From NCBI GenBank assembly GCA_913775795.1, contig CAJYLT010000005.1:1-64000 (forward strand): DNA of 64,000 bases, given 5' to 3'. Positions within the stretch are counted from its first letter, which is position 1. Every line of letters starts with the position of its first letter. The DNA comes from an uncultured Sphingomonas sp. GTDB lineage: Bacteria; Pseudomonadota; Alphaproteobacteria; Sphingomonadales; Sphingomonadaceae. The notes beneath the pieces were generated by a model. It made no database searches. It was not told the DNA's origin and was given only the letters and a program-made list of their open reading frames with translations. The translations under genes and the position numbers were made by a program. Positions 36,487 to 44,774 of the stretch are shown in pieces.

Positions 36487-36854
36487 CGCCCCCGCCCCCT
36501 TATGACGGCGTGCACCTGATCGCCGACCTGTCCGGCGGCCGGGGGCTCGACGATGCGACATTGATCGAACGCGCGCTGCGCGAGGCGGCGGCGGCAGCGC
36601 GCGCGACGCTGCTGGAGGTACGCCTCCATGCCTTCGGGCCGGGGCAAGGGATCACTGGCGTCGCGCTGCTCGCCGAATCCCACATCTCGATCCATTCCTG
36701 GCCCGAGCACGGCTATGCCGCAGTCGACATCTTCGTCTGCGGTCGCCGCTGCGATCCCGATGCGGCGCTCGCGACACTGGTTGAGATGCTCGGTGCGACC
36801 CTCCACAGCGAGCGGCGCATCGCCCGAGGCTTCGGCGTCGTTCAACCGGCGTAG
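36483..36854 (+). CDS. speD: S-adenosylmethionine decarboxylase proenzyme (SpeD/SpeH class)
   Basis: DGVHLIADLSGGRGLDDATLIERALREAAAAARATLLEVRLHAFGPGQGITGVALLAESHISIHSWPEHGYAAVDIFVCG; pyruvoyl cleavage site at ES in LAESHISIHSWPE. Confidence 0.94.
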   Translation: MTPPPPYDGVHLIADLSGGRGLDDATLIERALREAAAAARATLLEVRLHAFGPGQGITGVALLAESHISIHSWPEHGYAAVDIFVCGRRCDPDAALATLVEMLGATLHSERRIARGFGVVQPA

Positions 36855-38245
36855 GCGGCCGCGTTCCGCAGATCCTCCACGAACCGCGCATATTCCTCCT
36901 CGGTCTGCACCTTGTCGGGCAGGCGCAGGAGGAAGCTCGGATGCACCGTGATCCACCCCTCCCCGCCGTCCGCCAACGCGATCGGTCGCCCGCGTTCGCG
37001 CGAGATCGTCACCGTCTTCCCCGTCAGCGACCGCGCCGCCGTCGCGCCCAGCGCCACGGTCAGCTTCGGCGTCAGCAGCATCCGCTCCTGCTCCACCCAC
37101 CAGCGGCACGCGTCGATTTCGCCCGCATCAGGCTTGGCATGGATGCGCCGCTTGCCGCGCGGCTCGAACTTGAAGTGCTTGACCGCGTTGGTGACATACA
37201 CGGTGTCGCGGTCGATCCCCGCCTCGCCCATCGCCCGGTCGAACACCTGCCCCGCCGGGCCGACGAACGGGCGACCGGCCAGATCTTCCTGATCCCCCGG
37301 CTGCTCGCCGACGAACATCATTCGCGCATCGAGCGGCCCCTCCCCGAACACGGTCTGCGTCGCGGGTTGGTACAGGTGGCAGCGGGTGCAGCCCATCGCC
37401 TCCTCGCGCAGCGCCGCCCACGCGCCCTCGACATTCCCGCCCGGCGTCGCCGCCCTTGCCGTCTCGATCATCGCCGTCTCCCGCGCCCGCGCTCCCGCGA
37501 TCAGCTCGCCGACCAGTGCCGTCTCGGGCATGTTCTTCCAGTATTTGCGCGGCATCTCGCGCAGCATTGCCCCGACCTTCAGCCGCGCGGGATTGAAGAT
37601 CGACGCATAATAGGTCTTCCACACCGCTTCGATCGGATCACCGTCGGGCGCATCGGCCTTCGCCGCGCCCGGCCCCTCGCGCAGCGTCTGCGTATCCCAG
37701 TGGAGCGACACTTCGGGCGACAGGATCGACCAGCGCATCGTGTTGAAGCGATTGACGAAGAAGGCGGCGTTGGCGCGGACGATGTGATGTTCGGGCTCGA
37801 ACCAGGCGACGAAACGCTCGCCGTCATCGTCGGGCACCTCGCGAAAGCGCAGGAACGCGCGCATCTTGTGGATATCGCGCCGTACCGCCTTGGTCATTTC
37901 GTCGAGGCGGCGGCGCGCGGGGTCGGCGCGGTCGTCGATCAGGCGGGGCTGGTCGATCAACCGCACCAGCATCGCATATAGCCGCGCAAATCGCTCGGGG
38001 TCGCTGTGCAGCACAACGCTGTGCGCCAAGTCGATGAACGCCTTGGGCACGCGGAACGCCGGCGGCGGTGCGGGCGGCGACGGCTCCAGCGAGGGCACTT
38101 CCTCGGCGAACAGGTCCGTCGCGTGCCCCGCCACCTGCCAGATTACCCGGTCCGGGGGCACTCTATCGGTTGCGAGCGCCCGCGCGGCGTCCCGCCACCC
38201 CTCGAAATCGTCGGGGGCGTCGAGGCGCGCGACACGGATGCCCAT
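36842..38245 (-). CDS. DUF4130/TIGR03915-type domain fused to UdgX-type uracil-DNA binding protein/glycosylase
   Basis: N-terminus MGIRVARLDAPDDFEGWRDAARALATDRVPPDRVIWQV; UDG part MMFVGEQPGDQEDLAGRPFVGPAGQVFDRAMGEAGIDRDTVYVTNAVKHFKFEPRGKRRIHAKP with the UdgX KRRIH loop; HPSFLLR. Confidence 0.92.
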   Translation of the reverse strand: MGIRVARLDAPDDFEGWRDAARALATDRVPPDRVIWQVAGHATDLFAEEVPSLEPSPPAPPPAFRVPKAFIDLAHSVVLHSDPERFARLYAMLVRLIDQPRLIDDRADPARRRLDEMTKAVRRDIHKMRAFLRFREVPDDDGERFVAWFEPEHHIVRANAAFFVNRFNTMRWSILSPEVSLHWDTQTLREGPGAAKADAPDGDPIEAVWKTYYASIFNPARLKVGAMLREMPRKYWKNMPETALVGELIAGARARETAMIETARAATPGGNVEGAWAALREEAMGCTRCHLYQPATQTVFGEGPLDARMMFVGEQPGDQEDLAGRPFVGPAGQVFDRAMGEAGIDRDTVYVTNAVKHFKFEPRGKRRIHAKPDAGEIDACRWWVEQERMLLTPKLTVALGATAARSLTGKTVTISRERGRPIALADGGEGWITVHPSFLLRLPDKVQTEEEYARFVEDLRNAAAYAG

Positions 38246-38254
38246 GGGCCAGGC

Positions 38255-38731
38255 TTACTCGCGATCGTCGCCGGGCTCGCTCGCCTCGGCGAGTTCCAGT
38301 TCCTTGGGCTTGCGCGCCTCGAACACCTTGGCGAGCTTTGCGACCTCCGCATCGTCGAGGTCCTTGGCCGCCTCGGGGAACATCTCTTCCTCTTCCTCGT
38401 CGATGTGATGCTCGTAGCGATGACGCATCTCGTCGAACTTCGCCTTCCACTCGGACGTGGCGGGGTCGAGCTCGGCCATCTCCTCGAAGAAGTCGTCGAT
38501 TTCCTTGTGCTCCGACACCGAATGCCGGGCCTCGTCGCGCAGGTCGGGCTTGGCAAGCATCGTCGCATAGAGCGACTCTTCCTCGGCGGCGGCGTGGGCC
38601 GTCACCTCGACGCGGAACTGCTCGAACAGGTCGGCGCGCTCGCCCTCATCGGCGGCCTCGATCTGCTTCAACAGCTTGCGGTGGAGGTCGTGATCCTTCT
38701 TCAAGTCTTCGAAGATTTTCGCATCGGCCAT
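38255..38731 (-). CDS. hemerythrin HHE domain-containing protein
   Basis: MADAKIFEDLKKDHDLHRKLLKQIEAADEGERADLFEQFRVEVTAHAAAEEESLYATML...HSVSEHKEIDDFF...HHIDEEEEEMFP. Confidence 0.92.
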   Translation of the reverse strand: MADAKIFEDLKKDHDLHRKLLKQIEAADEGERADLFEQFRVEVTAHAAAEEESLYATMLAKPDLRDEARHSVSEHKEIDDFFEEMAELDPATSEWKAKFDEMRHRYEHHIDEEEEEMFPEAAKDLDDAEVAKLAKVFEARKPKELELAEASEPGDDRE

Positions 38732-38803
38732 GGTGATTTCCTCGATCAGGGGTTCGGGCATCCAACCCGCCGCACCGCTGCGCGTTTCACCTGCGAACCG
38801 CTA

Positions 38804-40051
38804 TCAGGCAGCGAACAGTTCAAGCTGCTCGCGCTTCGGCGCCACCAGCGGCTTCAGGTCAGCGCGATCGGTCAGCAGCGCCGGCCTCCACCCCTCCGCC
38901 ACGATGAACGGCCGCACCTTCGCCACCGACACCGTCAGCCTCGCCACGTCGTCGAGCGACAGGCGCCGCCACTTGCGAGCCTTGAGGATCGAGTTGACCG
39001 CCTTCACCCCCAGCCCCGGCACGCGCAGCAGGTCCTCGCGCGCCGCGCGGTTCACGTCGACCGGAAACCGCTCGCGAAACTTGAGCGCCCAGGCGAGCTT
39101 GGGATCGATGTCGAGCGGCATCATCCCCGTCGCCGGATCGGCCGCCGCCGCCACCTCGCCCGGCGCATAGTCGTAGAACCGCATCAGCCAGTCCGATTGA
39201 TACAGCCGGTGCTCACGCATCAGCGGCGGGCGCTGAAGCGGCAGCACTGCACTCGCCTCCGGGATCGGGCTGAATGCGGAATAATAGACGCGGCGAAGGC
39301 TGAAGCGATCGTAGAGCGTCGCCGCCTTGGTCACGATATCGCGGTCGGTGGCGGCATCGGCGCCGACGATCATCTGCGTCGACTGGCCCGCGGGCGCGAA
39401 GCGGGGGGCGGAGCGATAGCGTTTGCGCGCATCGGCGGTGTCGACGATCGCGGTCTTCATGTCGCGCATCGCCCCCTCGATCCGCGTCGCCGACTTTTCG
39501 GGCGCGAGGCGGGTAAGCCCCGGCAGCGTCGGCAGCTCGACGTTGATCGACACGCGATCCGCATGCAGGCCCGCCAACCGGACCAGTTCCGGATCGGCGT
39601 CGGGAATCGTCTTCAGGTGGATATAGCCGCGGAACTGATGATCCTCGCGCAGCGACCGCGCGACCTCGACGATCTGCTCCATCGTATAGTCGGGCGAGCG
39701 GATGATCCCCGACGACAGGAACAGCCCCTCGATATAATTGCGCTTGTAGAAGCTCATCGTCAGCGCGACGACCTCCTGCGCGGTAAAGCGCGCGCGGCGG
39801 ACGTTCGAGGACTTGCGATTGATGCAGTAATGACAGTCGAAGATGCAGCTGTTGGTCAGCAGGATCTTGAGCAGGCTGATGCAGCGGCCATCGGGGGCGT
39901 AGGCATGACAGATGCCCATCCCCTCGGTCGACCCGATCCCTTCGCCGCCGGCCGAATTGCGCTTGGTCGTGCCCGACGATGCGCAAGAGGCATCGTACTT
40001 GGCCGCGTCCGCCAAAATGCCAAGCTTTTCACGAACGTCGAGCTGCGCCAT
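38804..40051 (-). CDS. putative DNA modification/repair radical SAM protein (TIGR03916-like)
   Basis: GRCISLLKILLTNSCIFDCHYCINRKSSNVRRARFTAQEVVALTMSFYKRNYIEGLFLSSGI (radical SAM CxxxCxxC); C-terminal HhH DLLRVPGLGVKAVNSILKARKWRRLSLDDVARL. Confidence 0.94.
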   Translation of the reverse strand: MAQLDVREKLGILADAAKYDASCASSGTTKRNSAGGEGIGSTEGMGICHAYAPDGRCISLLKILLTNSCIFDCHYCINRKSSNVRRARFTAQEVVALTMSFYKRNYIEGLFLSSGIIRSPDYTMEQIVEVARSLREDHQFRGYIHLKTIPDADPELVRLAGLHADRVSINVELPTLPGLTRLAPEKSATRIEGAMRDMKTAIVDTADARKRYRSAPRFAPAGQSTQMIVGADAATDRDIVTKAATLYDRFSLRRVYYSAFSPIPEASAVLPLQRPPLMREHRLYQSDWLMRFYDYAPGEVAAAADPATGMMPLDIDPKLAWALKFRERFPVDVNRAAREDLLRVPGLGVKAVNSILKARKWRRLSLDDVARLTVSVAKVRPFIVAEGWRPALLTDRADLKPLVAPKREQLELFAA

Positions 40052-41474
40052 CCGTTCGATATATGTTCGCAGGATGCGACTGTCGAGAGAGCGCGATCAC
40101 AAGCGCGCCAAACAGCGACGCCGCGGTGGCGGCCCACATCGCCAGCCCCTGCCACGGCGTCCAGCCAAAGAACTCGTTTGCCACGGTGCGCAGATAGCCC
40201 GGCCAGAACCGCTCGCGCCACACCCCGTCGAACAGCGCATTCTCGGCGCTCCAGGCGGCGGTGATCTCGGCCGACGCAATCGTCAGGTTGATCGCGATGC
40301 TCGCCGCGAGCAGCACGGACAGCGCAACGCGCCCCACTCGCCCCGCCGCCGCCCAGACGCTCGGCAGCACGAGCGACAGGAACGCGATCGCCGGCATTGC
40401 ATGGCGCGGCCCCGTCGAATTGCCGCCATCCCAATAGACATAGGACGCGTTGTAGAGGAACGCCGCCACCGCCCCGCCGGCCGCCAGCACCGCCAGATCG
40501 CGCCAACCACGCCGCCACAACAGCCACAGCCCCGGCAACGCGGCCAGCAGAACGGGCGCAACCCAGAGCATCCCGCGGTGCCGGCCCACCAAAATCTCTG
40601 CCAGCACCGCCGCGTGCGGATAGGTAAGGCCGAACAGCCCCTGCTGCATCCCCTCCCAGCCGACCACGCCCTCGTAACCCAGCCGGAACGGCGTGCCGAA
40701 CGCAAACAGGTTATAGGCAAGCAGTGGGATCATCGCCGCCGCGCCGGCCAGCACCGCGCTGCCGGCCGCGCACGCGGCCTCTGCCCGCGAAATCGCTTGC
40801 ATTCGCCAGAGCGCAAAGACGCCGACGGGCAAGGCGAAGAGCAGCGCGCTATGCTCGATCACCAGCGTCCAGCCGAGCGCCAGCCCCGCCAGCGGCGCAT
40901 CTCCCCGGCTGCGATCGTCGCTCGTCCCCTTAAGAATCAGCCGCACTGCGATCACCAGCAGCGAAGCGACCGCACAATGCCCGAACAGCGTCGTTGCCCA
41001 GCCCCAGAGCGGCGTGCCAAGCGCGAACGCGAGCGCGCCGAACGCCCCCGCCCCGGCCGATCCCGTCACGCGCCGCCCGATATCCATCAGCGCGACCGCG
41101 GCGAGCGCAAGCAACGTCGCGTTGATCGCCGCCGCCGTCAGCCACTGGCGCAGCTTCATATAGCGGTCGAATGCCGGATCGGTCGTCACCAGTACCTTGC
41201 CCTCGGCACTGTCCCCAGTCGCGGTGTCGATAGCGGCGACCACCGGCACCGCCATCAGCGTCATGCCCGGCGGCTTGTCGAGATAGAAATGCGCACCGAA
41301 CCGCGCCTTGTCGATCGTCAGCGCCTCGAACCGGTCGATCGCGGCATCTTGCCGCTCGGCGATCCCGATCGCGGCGAACAGGCGGACCGCGCTGTTAGGA
41401 TTCCAGTGCCACGACCCGAACCACGCCGCGGACAGCCAGACGAGCGCGAACAGCAGGATCGACGGCCGGGGCAT
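40029..41474 (-). CDS. hypothetical multi-pass membrane protein (glycosyltransferase-39/ArnT-like topology)
   Basis: MPRPSILLFALVWLSAAWFGSWHWNPNSAVRLFAAIGIAE; many TM helices; GAHFYLDKPPGM motif resembling GT-C family loops. Confidence 0.7.
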   Translation of the reverse strand: MPRPSILLFALVWLSAAWFGSWHWNPNSAVRLFAAIGIAERQDAAIDRFEALTIDKARFGAHFYLDKPPGMTLMAVPVVAAIDTATGDSAEGKVLVTTDPAFDRYMKLRQWLTAAAINATLLALAAVALMDIGRRVTGSAGAGAFGALAFALGTPLWGWATTLFGHCAVASLLVIAVRLILKGTSDDRSRGDAPLAGLALGWTLVIEHSALLFALPVGVFALWRMQAISRAEAACAAGSAVLAGAAAMIPLLAYNLFAFGTPFRLGYEGVVGWEGMQQGLFGLTYPHAAVLAEILVGRHRGMLWVAPVLLAALPGLWLLWRRGWRDLAVLAAGGAVAAFLYNASYVYWDGGNSTGPRHAMPAIAFLSLVLPSVWAAAGRVGRVALSVLLAASIAINLTIASAEITAAWSAENALFDGVWRERFWPGYLRTVANEFFGWTPWQGLAMWAATAASLFGALVIALSRQSHPANIYRTDGAARRS

Positions 41475-41573
41475 CCGTGCTGGCTAGCGGAAAAGCGCAA
41501 CGGCCCGCAACCAGCGTTGGTGCGGTGCAGCATAGTCTGCTAGGGAATGGATCGACAGCGCAGGAGCAAGCCG

Positions 41574-41870
41574 ATGTCGACGCGCACGAACGCCTACGCC
41601 GATTGGGCCATCCTCGGATACCAGACCTGGCTGCTCGGGGTCGAAGCCTCGATCGTCATTGCCACGCGCCTCAACGGGCTCGCCTGGCAGGCGCCGGGGT
41701 CGGACAAGGAAGTCGTGCGGATGGTGAGCGAGAAGATCGCTGCGATCACCGAGCTTCAGATGCGCTATCTGACCGGCGGCATGGGTTCGACCCCGCTCGC
41801 CGCCTCGCAGAAGACCGTGCAGCATTACCGGCGCAAGGTCGCGGCCAACCGGCGCCGGCTGTCGCGTTAG
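41574..41870 (+). CDS. hypothetical protein, 98 aa
   Basis: MSTRTNAYADWAILGYQTWLLGVEASIVIATRLNGLAWQAPGSDKEVVRMVSEKIAAITE; resembles small phasin-like sphingomonad proteins but is not firmly assigned. Confidence 0.65.
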   Translation: MSTRTNAYADWAILGYQTWLLGVEASIVIATRLNGLAWQAPGSDKEVVRMVSEKIAAITELQMRYLTGGMGSTPLAASQKTVQHYRRKVAANRRRLSR

Positions 41871-41873
41871 GCG

Positions 41874-42275
41874 TCAGTCGCCCAGGACGTTCTGCGCTTC
41901 CTTGCGCTGCTTGCGCTCCGCCTTGTTGATCGCCGCCGCCTGACCGAAACAGCCGGTCGCGCCGCCGATACCGACCGCCGAACAACTGCCGATCCCCGAC
42001 TGCCCGGCATTCAGCGTGCCGTCGACGCGGGTCGCCCATGCCTGGTTCTGTGGCGTCACTTCGAGCTCGCGCAGTTCCTGCGGGATGCGGAAGCGCTCGG
42101 CCTCGCTCTTGCGGACGCAGACGACGATCTCCTCGCCGTCGGCGTTGGTCGGGCACTTGTCGTTGCCGTAGATGTAGAGGACGCCGTTCTGCGTCTGCGC
42201 CGCGGCGGGCGCGGGGATCGAGGCGGCACCGATCGTGGCGGCAGCAGCGAAAATGGCGATCGATTTGAACGTCAT
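41874..42275 (-). CDS. hypothetical periplasmic protein
   Basis: Signal peptide MTFKSIAIFAAAATIGAASIPAPAAAQ; conserved-looking LYIYGNDKCPTNADGEEIVVCVRKSEAERFRIP. Confidence 0.78.
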   Translation of the reverse strand: MTFKSIAIFAAAATIGAASIPAPAAAQTQNGVLYIYGNDKCPTNADGEEIVVCVRKSEAERFRIPQELRELEVTPQNQAWATRVDGTLNAGQSGIGSCSAVGIGGATGCFGQAAAINKAERKQRKEAQNVLGD

Positions 42276-42331
42276 GAAATATCTCCTGCCGGAAGAACGC
42301 CCGGCGCTGCGAACGGTGCCCGGCGGGCGTA

Positions 42332-42874
42332 TCAGATGCGCTTCGAAATGGCGATGGCGGCGCGGCACCCGGCGCGGATCACGGCGCTCATCAGCGGATA
42401 GGCCGGCGCCTGCTCCGCCCCGGCGGCGAGCGCGGCTTCCTTGTGCTCGAGCTCCTCGGCCTGGAACTGGCGGATATGCGCGGCCAAGTCTGGGTCGTCG
42501 TCGCCCAGCTCGGCAAGCTGGTCGGCATAATGCTTGTCGATTTCGGTCTCGACCGCGGCGGTGCAGGCCATCGCCGCCTCCGGCCCGATCGCCGCGGTCA
42601 CCGCGCCGAGCGCAAAGCCGGCGACGTTCCAGAACGGCTGGAGCAGCGTCGGGCGCACCCCGCGCTCGGCGATCAGCCGGTCGAAATATTCGCGATGGCG
42701 CGCTTCCTGCTGCGCCATGCCGGCGATTTCCGCCGCGTGCGGGCCCTGATCGCCGAGGATCGCGAGCTGGCCGGCATAGATGCGCGTTGCGCCATATTCG
42801 CCCGCCTGATCGACCCGGATCATCGACCGGATCCTCTCGCGCCGGTCGCCCGGTCGCCATGCCATGTCCGTCAT
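42332..42874 (-). CDS. coq7: demethoxyubiquinone hydroxylase
   Basis: MIRVDQAGEYGATRIYAGQLAIL; MAQQEARHREYFDRLI; FQAEELEHKEAALAAGAEQAP; diiron carboxylate motifs. Confidence 0.93.
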   Translation of the reverse strand: MTDMAWRPGDRRERIRSMIRVDQAGEYGATRIYAGQLAILGDQGPHAAEIAGMAQQEARHREYFDRLIAERGVRPTLLQPFWNVAGFALGAVTAAIGPEAAMACTAAVETEIDKHYADQLAELGDDDPDLAAHIRQFQAEELEHKEAALAAGAEQAPAYPLMSAVIRAGCRAAIAISKRI

Positions 42875-43347
42875 AGGCTCCGCCTCTTGAACGCGAGTAC
42901 CAGAATGATCGCGGCACCCGTCAGCGAGAAGATGGCGTTGAAACCCGCGAGCGAAATACCCCCCAACGTCCATTGCGGCACGTCGCAGCGAATGAGCGGC
43001 CGCGACAGAATGTCGGCGAGCAGGTCGCCGCCGCGCGGCGCCGGCGCGGTGCAGGCGGTGATCCCCTCCCACCAGTGATATTCGACGCCCGCGTGAAACG
43101 CGCCGATCGCCCCGCTGACCGCGATCAAGAGAGCAGCGAGCATCACCATCGCGCGCTTCGCCGCGGTGCCGGGGATCACAAACGCCAGCAGCGCGGGGAC
43201 GAGCGCGGCATAATGCGGCCAACGCTGCCAATGGCACATCTCGCACGGATAGAGTCCGCCGATCAGTTGCGATCCCCACGCGCCGGCGAGCAGCACGGCG
43301 GGCACGACGAGCGCGAGCAGCCGCGCCTGGACGAGCGAACGGGGCAT
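42871..43347 (-). CDS. dsbB: disulfide bond formation protein B
   Basis: LIGGLYPCEMCHWQRWPHYAAL (CxxC); EYHWWEGITACTAP; IRCDVPQWTLGGISLAGFNAIFSL. Confidence 0.92.
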   Translation of the reverse strand: MPRSLVQARLLALVVPAVLLAGAWGSQLIGGLYPCEMCHWQRWPHYAALVPALLAFVIPGTAAKRAMVMLAALLIAVSGAIGAFHAGVEYHWWEGITACTAPAPRGGDLLADILSRPLIRCDVPQWTLGGISLAGFNAIFSLTGAAIILVLAFKRRSL

Positions 43348-43351
43348 CGGC

Positions 43352-44698
43352 TCAGCGTTTCGCCGCGGCCTTCGCCGGCGCCGTTGCCGCCACCTGGGCG
43401 GTCGGGGCACCGAGCCGTGCGATCGTCTTCACCGCATAGTCGAGCTGGAAGTCCTCGACCCCCTGCTTCTTCAACTGCTCGGCGGTGGCGGCGAAGCGCG
43501 GATCGGTCTTGGCGTCCTCCTCCAACACCTTGTTGTCGACCTTGGCCTCGTTGATGAGGTGACGGCGCAGATCGGCCTCGCGGAACACCGGGCGCGACTT
43601 GTAATCCTCATCGGTCAGCTGTGGCACGGCGAGATCGGGCTCGATCCCCCCTTCCTGCACCGACCGGCCCGAGGGCGTGAAGTAGCGCGCGGTCGTCAGG
43701 CGCAGCGCGTTCGACGGCCCGAGTTGCAGCAGCGTCTGCACCGATCCCTTGCCAAAGGTGCGCTCGCCCATGACGATCGCGCGGTGATGATCCTGGAGGG
43801 CGCCCGCGACGATTTCACTGGCAGACGCGGTGCCTGCATCGACCAGCACGATGATCGGCAGCCCGCCCGCCAGATCGCCGGCGCGGGCATAGTAACGCTC
43901 GATATCCGCCTTCTCGCGCCCGCGCTGCGACACGATCTCGCCGCGCTCGAGGAACGCATCGGACACTTCGATCGCCTGCGTCAGCAAGCCGCCTCCGTTC
44001 GAGCGCAGGTCGACGATATAGCCTGTCGGCTTGTGCCCCAGCGACTTGTCGATCGCCATGATCGCCGCGCGCGTATCTGCGCCGGTGGAGGCGGAGAAGG
44101 TGTTGATGTTGATGATGCCGACGCCGTTCTTGACCTCCCACTTCACCGGCTTCTGCACGATCACCTCGCGCGCCATGGTGAGTTCCATCGGCTTGTCGCG
44201 GCCGGGACGGACGACGGTCAGCGTGACCTTGGTTCCCGGCTGGCCGCGCATCCCCTCAATCGCCTCGTCCAGCGCCTCGCCGAAGATGAGCTTGCCGTTG
44301 ATGTGAGTGATATAGTCGCCGGCCTTGATACCCGCACGCGCGGCGGGCGAGTCCTCGGTCGGGGCGATCACCTTGACCGCGCCGTCCTCCTGCGTGACCG
44401 TGAGGCCGAGGCCGCCGTAATTGCCCTCGGTCTGGATGCGCATATTCTCGAAATCGAGCGCATCGACATAGGAACTATGCGGGTCGAGCGCCGCGAGCAT
44501 CCCCTGGATCGCCCCCTTCACCAGCGTCTTGTCGTCGACCTTGTCGACATATTCGGACTTCACGCGGTTATAGACGTCCATGAACAGGTCGAGCTCGCGA
44601 TAGCTGTTGCTATCGACCTGGGCCATCGCCCCCGTTGCCAGCGGCACCATCGCGATGGCGGCGGTTGCGGCGAAAGCCTGAAGCAGCGGGCGGGCCAT
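43352..44698 (-). CDS. ctpA: S41 family C-terminal processing peptidase
   Basis: PDZ region VIAPTEDSPAARAGIKAGDYITHING; GYIVDLRSNGGGLLTQAIEVSDAFL; DAGTASASEIVAGALQDHHRAIVMGERTFGKGSVQ. Confidence 0.95.
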   Translation of the reverse strand: MARPLLQAFAATAAIAMVPLATGAMAQVDSNSYRELDLFMDVYNRVKSEYVDKVDDKTLVKGAIQGMLAALDPHSSYVDALDFENMRIQTEGNYGGLGLTVTQEDGAVKVIAPTEDSPAARAGIKAGDYITHINGKLIFGEALDEAIEGMRGQPGTKVTLTVVRPGRDKPMELTMAREVIVQKPVKWEVKNGVGIININTFSASTGADTRAAIMAIDKSLGHKPTGYIVDLRSNGGGLLTQAIEVSDAFLERGEIVSQRGREKADIERYYARAGDLAGGLPIIVLVDAGTASASEIVAGALQDHHRAIVMGERTFGKGSVQTLLQLGPSNALRLTTARYFTPSGRSVQEGGIEPDLAVPQLTDEDYKSRPVFREADLRRHLINEAKVDNKVLEEDAKTDPRFAATAEQLKKQGVEDFQLDYAVKTIARLGAPTAQVAATAPAKAAAKR

Positions 44699-44774
44699 GG
44701 AACGCAATTCCTTTTCGAACTCTGTGGGCAGAGATAGCGGCAAGTTGCGTGCCCTTAAAGCCGAACGCACAAGT

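Noticed and set aside
36483-36854. speD as a truncated pseudogene because of its short length
   Set aside because: Prokaryotic class 1b AdoMet decarboxylases are this size, and the cleavage-site region LAESHISIHSWPE is intact.
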